The notes under the pieces were generated by a model, which saw only the letters and a list, made by a program, of their open reading frames with translations, was not told the DNA's origin and searched no databases. From Streptomyces sp. R44 (GTDB lineage Bacteria; Actinomycetota; Actinomycetes; Streptomycetales; Streptomycetaceae): DNA of 64,000 bases. Position numbers and translations under genes: made by a program. This document shows, piece after piece, positions 26,006-36,024 of this stretch (the first letter of the stretch is position 1; every line of letters begins with the position of its first letter). The stretch spans positions 310,001 to 374,000 of the forward strand of contig NZ_CP163444.1 in the NCBI RefSeq assembly GCF_041053105.1. Reading direction: 5' to 3'.

Positions 26006-27592
26006 CTACGGCATGAGGCGGACGAATCCGGCGGACGCCTCGTCGAGGGCCGACACGAGGCTGCCCACCACGGTCTCGGGGACGTCGATGTCGACGGACA
26101 TGGCCGCCATCGCCCGGCCGCCGGACCGGGCGACCTCCATGTCGGCGATGTTCACGCCGGCACCGCCCAGGATCTGTCCGGCCTTTCCGATGGCCCCGGG
26201 TTCGTCGGAGTACCAGAGGAAGAGCATGCGGTCCGTGAGGTCCAGGTCGATGTCGCATTCGCCGATCTCGACCAGCTTGTGGGTGCCCTTCCGGGCGGAC
26301 AGGGCGCCGGCGACGACCAGGGACCTGCCGTCCGGCAGGACACCGCGGATGGCGACGGCGTTGCGGTGGTCCGGGCTCTCGGAGCTGGTCGAGAAGCGCA
26401 CGGAGACGCCGAGCTCACGAGCGAGTTCCGACGCGTTCACCAGCGAGGGCTTCGTGGGGACGAGTGGGGCGAGGATCCCTCGGAGCGCGGCGGCCTCGAG
26501 GACCGTGACGTCCCGGCGGGTCACCTCACCGCGGACCTCGATCTCCAGGTGTGTGGCGGCACGGCGGCCCGCGAGCTCGGTGAAGACGTGACCGAGGTCG
26601 TCGGCGAGCGCCAGGTAGGGATGGACCTCCTCCGCGACGGGACCTCCCGGGGCGTTCACCGCGTCGGGCACGAGCTCCCCCGCGAGGGCCCGGCGCACCG
26701 AGTGGGCGACGGAGGTCCCGGCCTTCTCCTGGGCCTCGTGGGTGGAGGCGCCGAGGTGCGGGGTGACCACCACGTTGCCGAGGCCGAACAGCGGGGAGGC
26801 CGTGCACGGCTCCACCGCGAAGACGTCGAGCCCGGCCCCCGCGACGCGTCCGTCCTTCAACGCGGCGGCCAGCGCCTCCTCGTCCACGATGCCGCCGCGT
26901 GCCGCGTTGACGATCCGTACGGACCGCTTGACGAGACCCAGCTCCCGCTCGCCGACGAAGCCCACCGTCTCCGGTGTCTTCGGCAGGTGCACGGTGATGA
27001 AGTCGGACTCCCGCAGGAGCGTGTCGAGCGGAACGAGGCGAGCGCCCGCGCGCAGGGCGCGCTCCTCCGTGGCGTACGGATCGTGGGCGACGATCCGCAG
27101 GCCGAACGCGGACATCCGCTGGGCCACCAGGGTGCCGATGCGGCCGAGACCGATGACTCCCAGGGTCTTGTCGGCCAGTTCGACGCCGGTGTACTTCTGC
27201 CGGTCCCACTCCCCGCTCCTGAGCGAGAAGTCGGCCTGCGGGATGGTGCGTGCCGTGGACAGCAGGAGCCCGCAGGTGAGTTCGGCGGCGCTGACGACGT
27301 TGGAGAGGGGGGCGTTGACGACCAGGACGCCGGCCTTCGTGGCCGCGGGGACATCGACGTTGTCCAGGCCGACGCCGGCCCGCGCGACGACCTTGAGACG
27401 GCGGGCGGCGTCGATCACCTGGGCGTCCACACGGGTGGCGCTGCGCACCAGGAGGGCGTCCGCGTGGGCGACGGCGGACAGCAGGGCCGGCCGGTCGGTC
27501 CCGTCGCAGTGCCGGATGTCGAAGTCCGGACCGAGCGCGGTGACCGTGGAGGGCGAGAGCTCTTCGGCTATGAGGACGATGGGCTTGGCCAT
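26006..27592 (-). CDS. serA: D-3-phosphoglycerate dehydrogenase
   Basis: 528 residues, full length for the actinobacterial type. It has an NAD-binding GLGRIGTLVAQRM domain, the catalytic Arg (IVNAARGGIVDEEAL), a Glu, and the catalytic His (VTPHLGAST). These are followed by an intervening domain and a C-terminal ACT domain (DEPGAIGKAGQILGGAGVNI). It opens serine synthesis. A copy inside a biosynthetic polycistron is probably a dedicated paralogue, either supplying a precursor or acting on another 2-hydroxy acid. It follows fdx by 81 bases. Confidence 0.9.
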   Translation of the reverse strand: MAKPIVLIAEELSPSTVTALGPDFDIRHCDGTDRPALLSAVAHADALLVRSATRVDAQVIDAARRLKVVARAGVGLDNVDVPAATKAGVLVVNAPLSNVVSAAELTCGLLLSTARTIPQADFSLRSGEWDRQKYTGVELADKTLGVIGLGRIGTLVAQRMSAFGLRIVAHDPYATEERALRAGARLVPLDTLLRESDFITVHLPKTPETVGFVGERELGLVKRSVRIVNAARGGIVDEEALAAALKDGRVAGAGLDVFAVEPCTASPLFGLGNVVVTPHLGASTHEAQEKAGTSVAHSVRRALAGELVPDAVNAPGGPVAEEVHPYLALADDLGHVFTELAGRRAATHLEIEVRGEVTRRDVTVLEAAALRGILAPLVPTKPSLVNASELARELGVSVRFSTSSESPDHRNAVAIRGVLPDGRSLVVAGALSARKGTHKLVEIGECDIDLDLTDRMLFLWYSDEPGAIGKAGQILGGAGVNIADMEVARSGGRAMAAMSVDIDVPETVVGSLVSALDEASAGFVRLMP

Positions 27593-27673
27593 GGGGAGAA
27601 CTCGATCCGTGAAAGGCTCGTGGGACGGAAAGGGCGCAAGGGACCGCGGGAGCCGGATCCGGCGCGGGACGGC

Positions 27674-27997
27674 TCAGGTCTGGGACGGCACGGGCACGGC
27701 GTCGACCACCGCGTGATCCGCCGCGAGCGGGGCGTGGTCGCGCGAACCGCCGGGCAGGCCCAGGCCGTCGAACACCTCACGGTCCGCGATGCGGTAGTCG
27801 CTGAGGGCCTCCGGGAGGTCGTCCTCGTAGAAGACCGCTTCGACCGGGCAGACCGGCTCGCACGCCCCGCAGTCGACGCACTCGTCCGGCTGGATGTACA
27901 TCTTGCGCGGGCCCTCGTAGATGCAGTCGACCGGGCACTCGTCGAGGCAGGCCTTGTCCTTGATGTCCACGCAGGGTTGAGCGATGACGTATGCCAT
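27674..27997 (-). CDS. Ferredoxin (7Fe, FdxA type)
   Basis: 107 residues. CVDIKDKACLDECPVDCIYE and CVDCGACEPVCPVEAVFY carry the cysteine sets for one 3Fe-4S and one 4Fe-4S cluster, as in actinobacterial FdxA. It is encoded 36 bases after korB, so the likely role is electron transfer from KorAB; it might also serve the P450. Confidence 0.9.
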   Translation of the reverse strand: MAYVIAQPCVDIKDKACLDECPVDCIYEGPRKMYIQPDECVDCGACEPVCPVEAVFYEDDLPEALSDYRIADREVFDGLGLPGGSRDHAPLAADHAVVDAVPVPSQT

Positions 27998-28033
27998 GAG
28001 GGGTTCCTCCGGTGTCGGTGGTCCGTCGGGGTG

Positions 28034-29048
<1,015 letters not shown>

Positions 29049-29059
<11 letters not shown>

Positions 29060-30914
29060 GGAGGGCCTCCTCGAGGACGCCGGCGAGCTGCTCGGCCTTG
29101 AACGGCATGCCGTTGACCTGGGTGAAGGGCTGGACGTCCACCAGGAACCGGGCGCGGAGCAACAGGGCCAACTGCCCGAGGTTCATCTCGGGGACGACGA
29201 CCTTGTCGTAGCGCCGGAGGACTTCCCCGAGGTTCTTGGGGAAGGGGTTGAGGTGGCGGAGGTGGGCCTGGGCGATGGGGCCGTTCTCGCGGCGGATGCG
29301 GCGGACGGCCGCGGTGATCGGCCCGTAGGTGGAGCCCCAGCCCAGGACCAGGGTGCTCGCGCCGTCCGGGTCGTCGACCTCGATGTCCGGGACCTCGATG
29401 CCGTCGATCTTGGCCTGGCGGGTGCGGACCATGAACTCGTGGTTCGCGGGGTCGTACGAGATGTTGCCGGTGCCGTCCTGCTTCTCGATGCCGCCGATGC
29501 GGTGCTCCAGGCCGGGCGTGCCGGGCACCGCCCACGGGCGGGCGAGGGTCTCGGGATCGCGCTTGTACGGCCAGAAGACCTCGGTGCCGTCGGCGAGGGT
29601 GTGGTTCGGGCCGGTGGCGAACGGGGTCGTGAGGTCGGGCAGGTCCTCGGTCTCCGGGATCCGCCACGGCTCCGAGCCGTTGGCCAGATAGCCGTCGGAC
29701 AGCAGGAACACCGGCGTGCGGTACGTGAGCGCGATCCGGGCGGCCTCCAGGGCCGCGTCGAAGCAGTCCGCCGGCGTCCTGGGGGCCACGACCGGGACCG
29801 GGGCCTCGCCATTGCGGCCGTACATCGCCTGGAGCAGGTCGGCCTGCTCGGTCTTGGTGGGCAGGCCGGTGGACGGGCCGCCGCGCTGGATGTCCACGAC
29901 GAGGAGCGGCAGCTCCAGGGAGACGGCAAGTCCGATGGTCTCGGACTTCAGCGCCACACCGGGACCGGAGGTGGTCGTGACGGCGAGAGAGCCGCCGAAG
30001 GCCGCGCCCAGGGCGGCGCCGATGCCGGCGATCTCGTCCTCGGCCTGGAAGGTCCGCACGCCGAAGTTCTTGTGCTTGCTGAGCTCGTGCAGGATGTCCG
30101 AGGCCGGGGTGATCGGGTACGAGCCGAGGTAGAGCGGCAGGTCCGCCTGGCGGGCGGCCGCGATCAGGCCGTAGGACAGGGCCAGGTTCCCGGAGATGTT
30201 GCGGTACGTGCCGGTGGGGAAGGCCCGGGTCGCGGGGGCGACCTCGTAGGAGACGGCGAAGTCCTCGGTGGTCTCGCCGAAGTTCCAGCCGGCCCGGAAG
30301 GCGGCCACGTTGGCCTCGGCGATCTCCGGCTTCTTCGCGAACTTCTGCCGCAGGAAGGTCTCGGTGCCCTCGGTGGGGCGGTGGTACATCCAGGACAGCA
30401 GCCCGAGCGCGAACATGTTCTTGCTCCGCTCGGCCTCCTTGCGGGAGAGCCCGAACTCCTTGAGCGCCTCCAGGGTGAGCGTCGTCAGCGGCACGGGGTG
30501 GACCCGGTAGCCGTCGAGCGAGCCGTCCTCCAGGGGCGAGGAGTCGTAGCCGACCTTGGCCATGGCGCGCTTGGCGAACTCGTCGGTGTTGACGATGATC
30601 TCGCCGCCGCGCGGCACGTCCCCGATGTTCGCCTTCAGGGCGGCCGGGTTCATCGCGACCAGCACGTTCGGGGCGTCGCCCGGGGTCAGGATGTCGTGGT
30701 CGGCGAAGTGGAGCTGGAAGGACGAGACACCCGGCAGGGTCCCGGCAGGCGCCCGGATCTCGGCCGGGAAGTTCGGCAGCGTGGAGAGGTCGTTCCCGAA
30801 GGACGCCGTCTCCGAGGTGAAACGATCACCCGTCAGCTGCATGCCGTCACCCGAGTCACCCGCGAAACGGATGACCACCCGGTCGAGCCGGCGGACCTCG
30901 TGGTCGACGGTCAT
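29049..30914 (-). CDS. korA: 2-oxoacid:ferredoxin oxidoreductase alpha subunit (gamma-alpha fusion)
   Basis: 621 residues. The N-terminal gamma domain (IRFAGDSGDGMQLTGDRF) is fused to the alpha domain with the YPITPASDILHEL motif and a QAEDEIAGIGAALGAAFGG segment. This fused layout is that of the actinobacterial KorAB enzyme. The ATG overlaps the stop of the VOC gene (ATGA), so it is coupled to the cluster polycistron. It could supply an acyl-CoA donor to the acyltransferase two genes upstream, but the substrate is not fixed by sequence. Confidence 0.9.
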
Positions 30915-31774
30915 GTGGCATCGGTCCCGGCTGTGCCCCGCGCGGGAGCCGAAGGCGTGTCGTGGAACCCGGGGGCGCTCTCCCAGACTTCGGCCACGGA
31001 GCCGTCCTCCAGCTGGACGAGCCGGTGGCCGGCGGGGGCTCCCAGCGGCCGGGCACCCGGGATGTCCCGCGGTGCGGAGCTCACCAGGGCCAGCCGGACG
31101 TCCGACGCGCGGGTGAACTCCGGGCCGTCCGTGCCGACGACGAGCAGGTTCCCGACGGTGGCCAGCTCGACGCCGTCGGGGGCGTCCTTCTGGAGGCGGG
31201 TGTCGCGGTCGAGGCCGAGGGCCGTCTCGTAGAGGCGGACGAGGGAGGCGAACATGCTGCGGCTCACCGCCTTGCGGAGGAGCAGCCGCACCCCCGGGTG
31301 TCCTGATCCCCGGAGCTCCGGGGGACGAGGCCGCTCGCCCGGGTTCGGGCGGTGCTCCACGAGCTCGGCGATCGCACCGTCGGGGAAGCGGACGCGGGCG
31401 CGGGCGCCCGGCAGAATCCGCTCGGGGGGTTCCAGCACGGTGGCGCCGACCTGGTCCAGCCGGCTCAGCGCGCCGTCGAGCGAGGGCACGATGACGGAGT
31501 AGGCGGTCCGGCGCTGGATGTCGGTGAAAGGCCGGGCGCTGGCGATCAGGAGCATGTTCCCGACCGCCGCGAGCTCAAGGCCGCCGAAGTCGGGGATCGG
31601 CATCCTCAGATCCGCGGGGGTTCCGGTGAGCCGTTCGTAGGAGCGGATGCGCTCGTCGAGGACCGAGACGTCGATGAGGGAGCGGGCCAGCAGGCGCGGG
31701 CCCGGCAGCAGGGCGGAATCGGGCGTGGTGCGGAACCAGCGGTCCGGCAGCGCCGCCGCGGGAACAGTGGGCAT
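30911..31774 (-). CDS. Two-domain VOC (glyoxalase-like) protein
   Basis: 287 residues with two tandem VOC-like units (about residues 25-135 and 160-270), each having the pattern of helix, GLELAAVGNMLLIAS-type strand and FPDGAIAELVEH-type end. The metal-ligand pattern is poor: the expected His is not clear in either unit, and both may be non-catalytic binding modules. The four-base overlap with korA and four-base gap to the acyltransferase place it firmly in the polycistron. It may bind a cluster intermediate or the product (a resistance role). Confidence 0.6.
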   Translation of the reverse strand: MPTVPAAALPDRWFRTTPDSALLPGPRLLARSLIDVSVLDERIRSYERLTGTPADLRMPIPDFGGLELAAVGNMLLIASARPFTDIQRRTAYSVIVPSLDGALSRLDQVGATVLEPPERILPGARARVRFPDGAIAELVEHRPNPGERPRPPELRGSGHPGVRLLLRKAVSRSMFASLVRLYETALGLDRDTRLQKDAPDGVELATVGNLLVVGTDGPEFTRASDVRLALVSSAPRDIPGARPLGAPAGHRLVQLEDGSVAEVWESAPGFHDTPSAPARGTAGTDAT

Positions 31775-31778
31775 CGCG

Positions 31779-33119
31779 TCAGGACTCCTTCACAAGGTGC
31801 GACGTGGGATCGCCCCACCATCGCTGGACGGTGAGTCCCCAGGACTCCAGCTCCTCGTGGACGAGGCGTCGCAGGGACGTGGCGTCGCCGAAACGGTCGG
31901 GGATGCCGGTCACGGTCACGGTCAGCCGGTCGCCGGTCCTGAGGAGGCAGAGCGAGGCGCGCAGGCGTGCCCGGTCCGGCAGGACGCCCGGCACGTTCAT
32001 GGTGCGGACGGCGATGCCTGCGGCCTCCTGCCCGGTGAACCGGGCGATCGCCTCGGGGGTCCGGCCGAAGTTGGAGGCGACGACGGTGGTCTGCTGTGCC
32101 CCGGGGTTCTTGAGCAGGTGGGCGTGGCGCTCCGGGAGGAGGTGCCACAGGGGTTCCGGGACGAGGGTGCCGCTGTGCTCGCCCGTGGCGCGGAGCAGCT
32201 CCTTCGTCGCCTGTCGGGTCTGCCGGAGGCTCTGGTGCCGGGCGGGGCCGCCGGGCACGGTCAGCGGCATCACGACCAGGGCGTTGGCCCGGGCGTCCTG
32301 GTCGGACCGCCGCAGGCTCACGGGGATGCCGACGTCGAACGGTTCGGCCGGGTCGCCCGCCCCCGCCGTCCGGACGAGGTTGGCGGCGATCTCGACGAAG
32401 AGGCTGTTGGTGGTCCCGCCGAAGGCGTCCGCCTGGTGCTCCCACCGGGCGGCGTCCGTCTCGAAGATCGCCGAGGTGAAGAAGCGCGGTTCGGCCGGGG
32501 GTTCGGTGCGGGCCGGGGCCGGGGGCCGCAGTGCGGTCCTGATCCGGGCGAGCCGGTCCGGGTTCGCCAGCGTCGCCGGGAGCCAGCGCGCGGCGGCCAG
32601 GCTGCCGTGGAGCGTCTGCCGTGCCAGGTCGGCCAGGTCGTCGAGCAGCCCGGGGCCGGCGGACGGGCGGTGCGTGTCGTCACCGCCCGAGCCGATGGCG
32701 CGGAAGATGCCGAGCCCGTCGCAGCGGAAGTGGGGCACGGTCAGCGAGACGAGTGTGCCTTCACCGTACGGGGCGGCGGCGAGCCGCCACAGGGCGGAGC
32801 TTCCGGGCAGGAGCGGCGCCTTGACCTGGGTGTCGATCCAGTCGGTCAGGGTGGCGTCGGTCAGCGGCGTCGACGTGGTGCCGAGGGCTTCCTCGTTCCT
32901 GGCGGGCACCCAGCTGCTGCGTGCCACGGGGATGGGCGAGCTCCGGGCGCGGCGGCTGAGCCACCCCCGGTCGAGGCCGTCCCAGGCAGCTTGCAGCGCG
33001 GCGACGGGTACGGGATCCCGGAAGGTCCACAGCACCTGCACGATCCTGCTGGAGCCGAGGGTGTCGGCGGCGCGGTGGAGCATCTCGTCGGTGGGGTTGA
33101 GGCGGACGGTGGCCGTCAT
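31779..33119 (-). CDS. Condensation-like acyltransferase (WES/CoA-dependent acyltransferase superfamily)
   Basis: 446 residues. The HxxxDG catalytic motif is seen as PHFRCDGLGIF (about residue 135), and the second half has a VGIPVSLRR segment matching DFG-like loops of this fold. It is a stand-alone enzyme that could form an ester or amide using an acyl-CoA or aminoacyl donor. It overlaps the FAD oxidase gene (ATGA). With no NRPS in the window it is the main candidate for condensing the N-N building block with an acyl group, possibly supplied by KorAB. Confidence 0.65.
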   Translation of the reverse strand: MTATVRLNPTDEMLHRAADTLGSSRIVQVLWTFRDPVPVAALQAAWDGLDRGWLSRRARSSPIPVARSSWVPARNEEALGTTSTPLTDATLTDWIDTQVKAPLLPGSSALWRLAAAPYGEGTLVSLTVPHFRCDGLGIFRAIGSGGDDTHRPSAGPGLLDDLADLARQTLHGSLAAARWLPATLANPDRLARIRTALRPPAPARTEPPAEPRFFTSAIFETDAARWEHQADAFGGTTNSLFVEIAANLVRTAGAGDPAEPFDVGIPVSLRRSDQDARANALVVMPLTVPGGPARHQSLRQTRQATKELLRATGEHSGTLVPEPLWHLLPERHAHLLKNPGAQQTTVVASNFGRTPEAIARFTGQEAAGIAVRTMNVPGVLPDRARLRASLCLLRTGDRLTVTVTGIPDRFGDATSLRRLVHEELESWGLTVQRWWGDPTSHLVKES

Positions 33120-34201
33120 CGGGCGGCCACCTCCTGGAGGCGGGCGGCCGCGAGCTCGCCGATCGCCGGCGCCCGTTTGAATCCGCCGCCGTTCCAGCCG
33201 GTCGCGGTGACGAGACCGTCCAGTTCGGTCCGCACGGTGACCTCGCCGTTCCCGGTGGGTGCCATCGCGTCGTACGCGGTGACGCCGCCCGTGAGCGGGG
33301 CCGTGGCCAGCTGCGGGTAGCGGTGGCGGACGACCGCACGGACGCGCTCCTCCTCCTGCGCCGACACGCCCGGCCGGACGGTCTCGGGGACGTCGGTCTC
33401 CTGCGAGGAGACTCCCGCGAGGACCAGTGAGTCCGATCCCCAGGGGCGCAGCCAGGCGCCCGTGGTGGCGTCCACCACGGTGGGGAGCGTGGTGAGACCC
33501 GCCGGTTCGCCGACCCGGAACAGGCAGTAGCCGACGGCCCGGGTGCGCAGGGGCAGGTGGACGCCGACGCTCGCGGCCAGGGAGGTGCTGCCCGTCCCCG
33601 CCGCCAGCAGGACGGCCCGGGCGTGCACGGGTCCGGCGGTGGTGTGGACCCCGGTGGCGCGGGAGCCGGATGTGAGCAGGTGGGTGGCGCGGGCCGGGAT
33701 CAGCCGGAGCCGGGGGCCCGCGTCGCGTGCCATGGCGTGGGCCACCGGTCCGACGGGGAGCCAGCCGGCGTTCGGTTCGTGGACCGCGACCAGGTCGTCG
33801 GGCACGTCGAGGGCCGGGAAGCGGGTGGCGAGGTCGTGCGCGGTGAGGATCTCCGCCTTGTGTCCTGCGGTGCCGAGATCCGCGACCGCCGCCGCGGCCT
33901 GTGGGAGGTCGCCGCGGGCCACGAGGCTCAGGCTGCCCTGCCGGCGTATCGCGGGCCAGGTTCCCTGGTGGCCCTGGCGCAGGTAGAGGTCGAGGCCGGC
34001 GGCGGCCGAACGCCGCCGGGACGCGGACAGGTCGAAGGCGCGGACCAGCCCGCCGGAGGCGCCCGTGGCGCCTCCGGCGATGCCTGCCGTGTCGATGACG
34101 GCGACGGCGAGACCCTGGGCGCTCAGCCTTTCGGCCGTGGCGAGCCCGATGATCCCGCCGCCGACGACGGCGACGTCGGCGGTGAGGGCGGACCGGGTCA
34201 C
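33116..34201 (-). CDS. FAD-dependent glycine/D-amino-acid oxidase-like enzyme
   Basis: 361 residues. The N-terminal Rossmann motif VAVVGGGIIGLATAERLSAQ binds FAD, and the C-terminal WNGGGFKRAPAIGELAA segment is the usual DAO-family ending. In the s56-p1 hydrazine pathway a homologue (Spb36) oxidatively cleaves the N6-C6 bond of the lysine-amino-acid hydrazine conjugate to release a hydrazino acid. Its neighbour, the lysine hydroxylase, overlaps by four bases (ATGA), supporting this role. Substrate identity is inferred from context. Confidence 0.8.
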   Translation of the reverse strand: MTRSALTADVAVVGGGIIGLATAERLSAQGLAVAVIDTAGIAGGATGASGGLVRAFDLSASRRRSAAAGLDLYLRQGHQGTWPAIRRQGSLSLVARGDLPQAAAAVADLGTAGHKAEILTAHDLATRFPALDVPDDLVAVHEPNAGWLPVGPVAHAMARDAGPRLRLIPARATHLLTSGSRATGVHTTAGPVHARAVLLAAGTGSTSLAASVGVHLPLRTRAVGYCLFRVGEPAGLTTLPTVVDATTGAWLRPWGSDSLVLAGVSSQETDVPETVRPGVSAQEEERVRAVVRHRYPQLATAPLTGGVTAYDAMAPTGNGEVTVRTELDGLVTATGWNGGGFKRAPAIGELAAARLQEVAAR

Positions 34202-35520
34202 GGTGCGATCCCGGCGGCCAGCAGCTTCTCGTGGTCGTCGCTCAGGATCGAGTCGACGATGTCGGTCGCCCGTACCGAGAGCATGGCCAGCGCGCCGGCG
34301 TCGCCCATGCCGTGGCTCGCCTCGCAGAGCCCGTTGAGATAGACCTTGAGGGGCCGCGGGGTGCCCGCCTCCGTCTTCAGCTCGATCGAGTAGTCCCGCG
34401 CGACGACGGGGGTGCCTTCCTCGTCGAGGGGCAGACGGTGGGCGATGCCTTCCAGGAGCGGGTGGTACGGCTCGTCGCCCGGTTCGCCGCCGAAGTCCCT
34501 GAAGCCGGTCGCCAGGATGACGACGTCGGTGTCGAGGGTCTCCTCGGTGAGGTGGTTGATGTCGCGCAGGACCATCCGGTGTCCCGGGCCGTGCGGCCTG
34601 CTGATGACGGCCTCCCGGAAGGGCTTCATCACGAGCCGCTCGGAGCCCGTCAGGTCGTACTCGCGCTGCACGCCGACGAGGCGGTCGATCACGTCCTGGT
34701 CGCAGGCCGCGTAGTTGATGGACCGCAGTTCGTCGCGCAGGCGGCGTTTCTTGGCGCTGGGCAGCGGGTGGAAGTAGTCCACGAACTCGGGGAGGAACAC
34801 CTGCCTGCTGTAGGGGCTGGTGTCCTTGAGCCGGAACCCGATGCCGCGGTGGACCGCGGTCACCTGCCGCACGTTGGGGCGGCCCAGCAGGTCGAGGATG
34901 ATCTCGATCGCGCTCTGGCTGGCCCCGACGACGGCGACCCGGATCGCCTTGTCCTTGAAGCGCTCCATGGACGAGAGGTACTGGGTGGAGTGGAAGACGC
35001 TCTCCCCCAGGCCCTTCTGGAACGCGTACGGGATCCGGGGCGAGCGCCCGGTGCCCACGGAGACGCTGCGGCCGAGGTAGCGGCCGCCGTCGTCGGTGTC
35101 GACGCAGAACAGCTCGCTGCCGTCGTCGCCCTCGACGAGGGAGAGGTTCACGGCCGACCGGCCGTAGTCCACCTGGTCGCGGAAGGCCTCGGCGACCCAG
35201 GCGAGGTAGCCCGAGTACTCCCTGCGCAGCGGGAACTTGGCGTTCAGGTGGAGGTAGTCCGTCAGGTCACCGCGCGCGGCGAGGTACTTGACGAAGGTGT
35301 GCGGGCTGTCCGGGTTGCGTTGCATGGCCAGGTCGCGGAAGGGGTTGTTCTGGATGTCCGCGCCCGGGAGGAGCTGTTCTTGCTGCCACTGGAACTCGGG
35401 GGCCCGTTCGATGAAGTGGGCGAGGCCGGCGCGGCCGCGCTCTTCGAGCGCGACCGCCAGGGAGAGGTTCGCGGGTCCGAACCCCACTCCCAGCACCGGG
35501 TGGATCTCATGGGTTGTCAC
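34198..35520 (-). CDS. L-lysine N6-hydroxylase-like flavin monooxygenase
   Basis: 440 residues. FAD site VLGVGFGPANLSLAVALEER, substrate and FAD segment QNNPFRDLAMQRNPDSPHTF, NADPH site VAVVGASQSAIEI and the late ATGFR motif all match N-hydroxylating monooxygenases of the L-lysine/L-ornithine family. It makes N6-hydroxylysine, the electrophile in hydrazine synthesis (Spb38 type). No siderophore synthetase is nearby, so a siderophore role is unlikely. It sits between panD and the FAD oxidase. Confidence 0.88.
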   Translation of the reverse strand: MTTHEIHPVLGVGFGPANLSLAVALEERGRAGLAHFIERAPEFQWQQEQLLPGADIQNNPFRDLAMQRNPDSPHTFVKYLAARGDLTDYLHLNAKFPLRREYSGYLAWVAEAFRDQVDYGRSAVNLSLVEGDDGSELFCVDTDDGGRYLGRSVSVGTGRSPRIPYAFQKGLGESVFHSTQYLSSMERFKDKAIRVAVVGASQSAIEIILDLLGRPNVRQVTAVHRGIGFRLKDTSPYSRQVFLPEFVDYFHPLPSAKKRRLRDELRSINYAACDQDVIDRLVGVQREYDLTGSERLVMKPFREAVISRPHGPGHRMVLRDINHLTEETLDTDVVILATGFRDFGGEPGDEPYHPLLEGIAHRLPLDEEGTPVVARDYSIELKTEAGTPRPLKVYLNGLCEASHGMGDAGALAMLSVRATDIVDSILSDDHEKLLAAGIAP

Positions 35521-35585
35521 GGTTCACGCATCCTCGACTCGTCGTGCATGCAGGAACGTCGTTGCGGGACGGACGCGTCCGGAGG

Positions 35586-35954
35586 TCACGCGCCGAGGAG
35601 CGCCGTCTCGGTGATCGCGTTGGTGTCGTCGACGTGGACCACGCGGGACTTGTGGTCGGCGACCTCGTCCGGGGTGAGCTGCGCGTAGCTGATGATGATG
35701 ACCTTGTCACCGGTCTCCACGAGACGGGCGGCGGCGCCGTTGACGATGACCTGGTTGGCGGCCGGCTCGCCGAGGATCGTGTACGTCTCGAAGCGCGCGC
35801 CGTTGTTGACGTTGACGACGTGCACCAGCTCGTGGACGCCGATGTCGGCGGCGTCGAGCAGCTCCGGCGAGATGGTGATGGACCCGACGTAGTTCAGGTT
35901 GCTGTCGGTGACGGTGGCGCGGTGGATCTTCGCGTTCATGAAGGTGCGCAGCAT
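35586..35954 (-). CDS. panD: Aspartate 1-decarboxylase
   Basis: 122 residues, standard size. The self-cleavage site is in NLNYVGSITISPELLDAADI (Gly-Ser, giving the pyruvoyl group), and the conserved Lys and Arg segments AKIHRATVTDSN are present. It makes beta-alanine from aspartate. The housekeeping copy normally lies beside panC; here it sits between the MetRS-like and lysine hydroxylase genes. This suggests beta-alanine is a building block of the cluster product. It is a complete, apparently active enzyme. Confidence 0.9.
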   Translation of the reverse strand: MLRTFMNAKIHRATVTDSNLNYVGSITISPELLDAADIGVHELVHVVNVNNGARFETYTILGEPAANQVIVNGAAARLVETGDKVIIISYAQLTPDEVADHKSRVVHVDDTNAITETALLGA

Positions 35955-36024
35955 GGTGGATCTCCTTGGGAGCTGAAGGTGTCGTCCGTGCGGGAGTGGT
36001 GTGCGGGGCGGGACGCCCCGCGGG

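Noticed and set aside
34198..35520. Siderophore cluster based on the lysine hydroxylase
   Set aside because: No IucA/IucC-type synthetase, N-acylase or ferric receptor is near; the MetRS-like and cupin genes fit the N-N pathway better.
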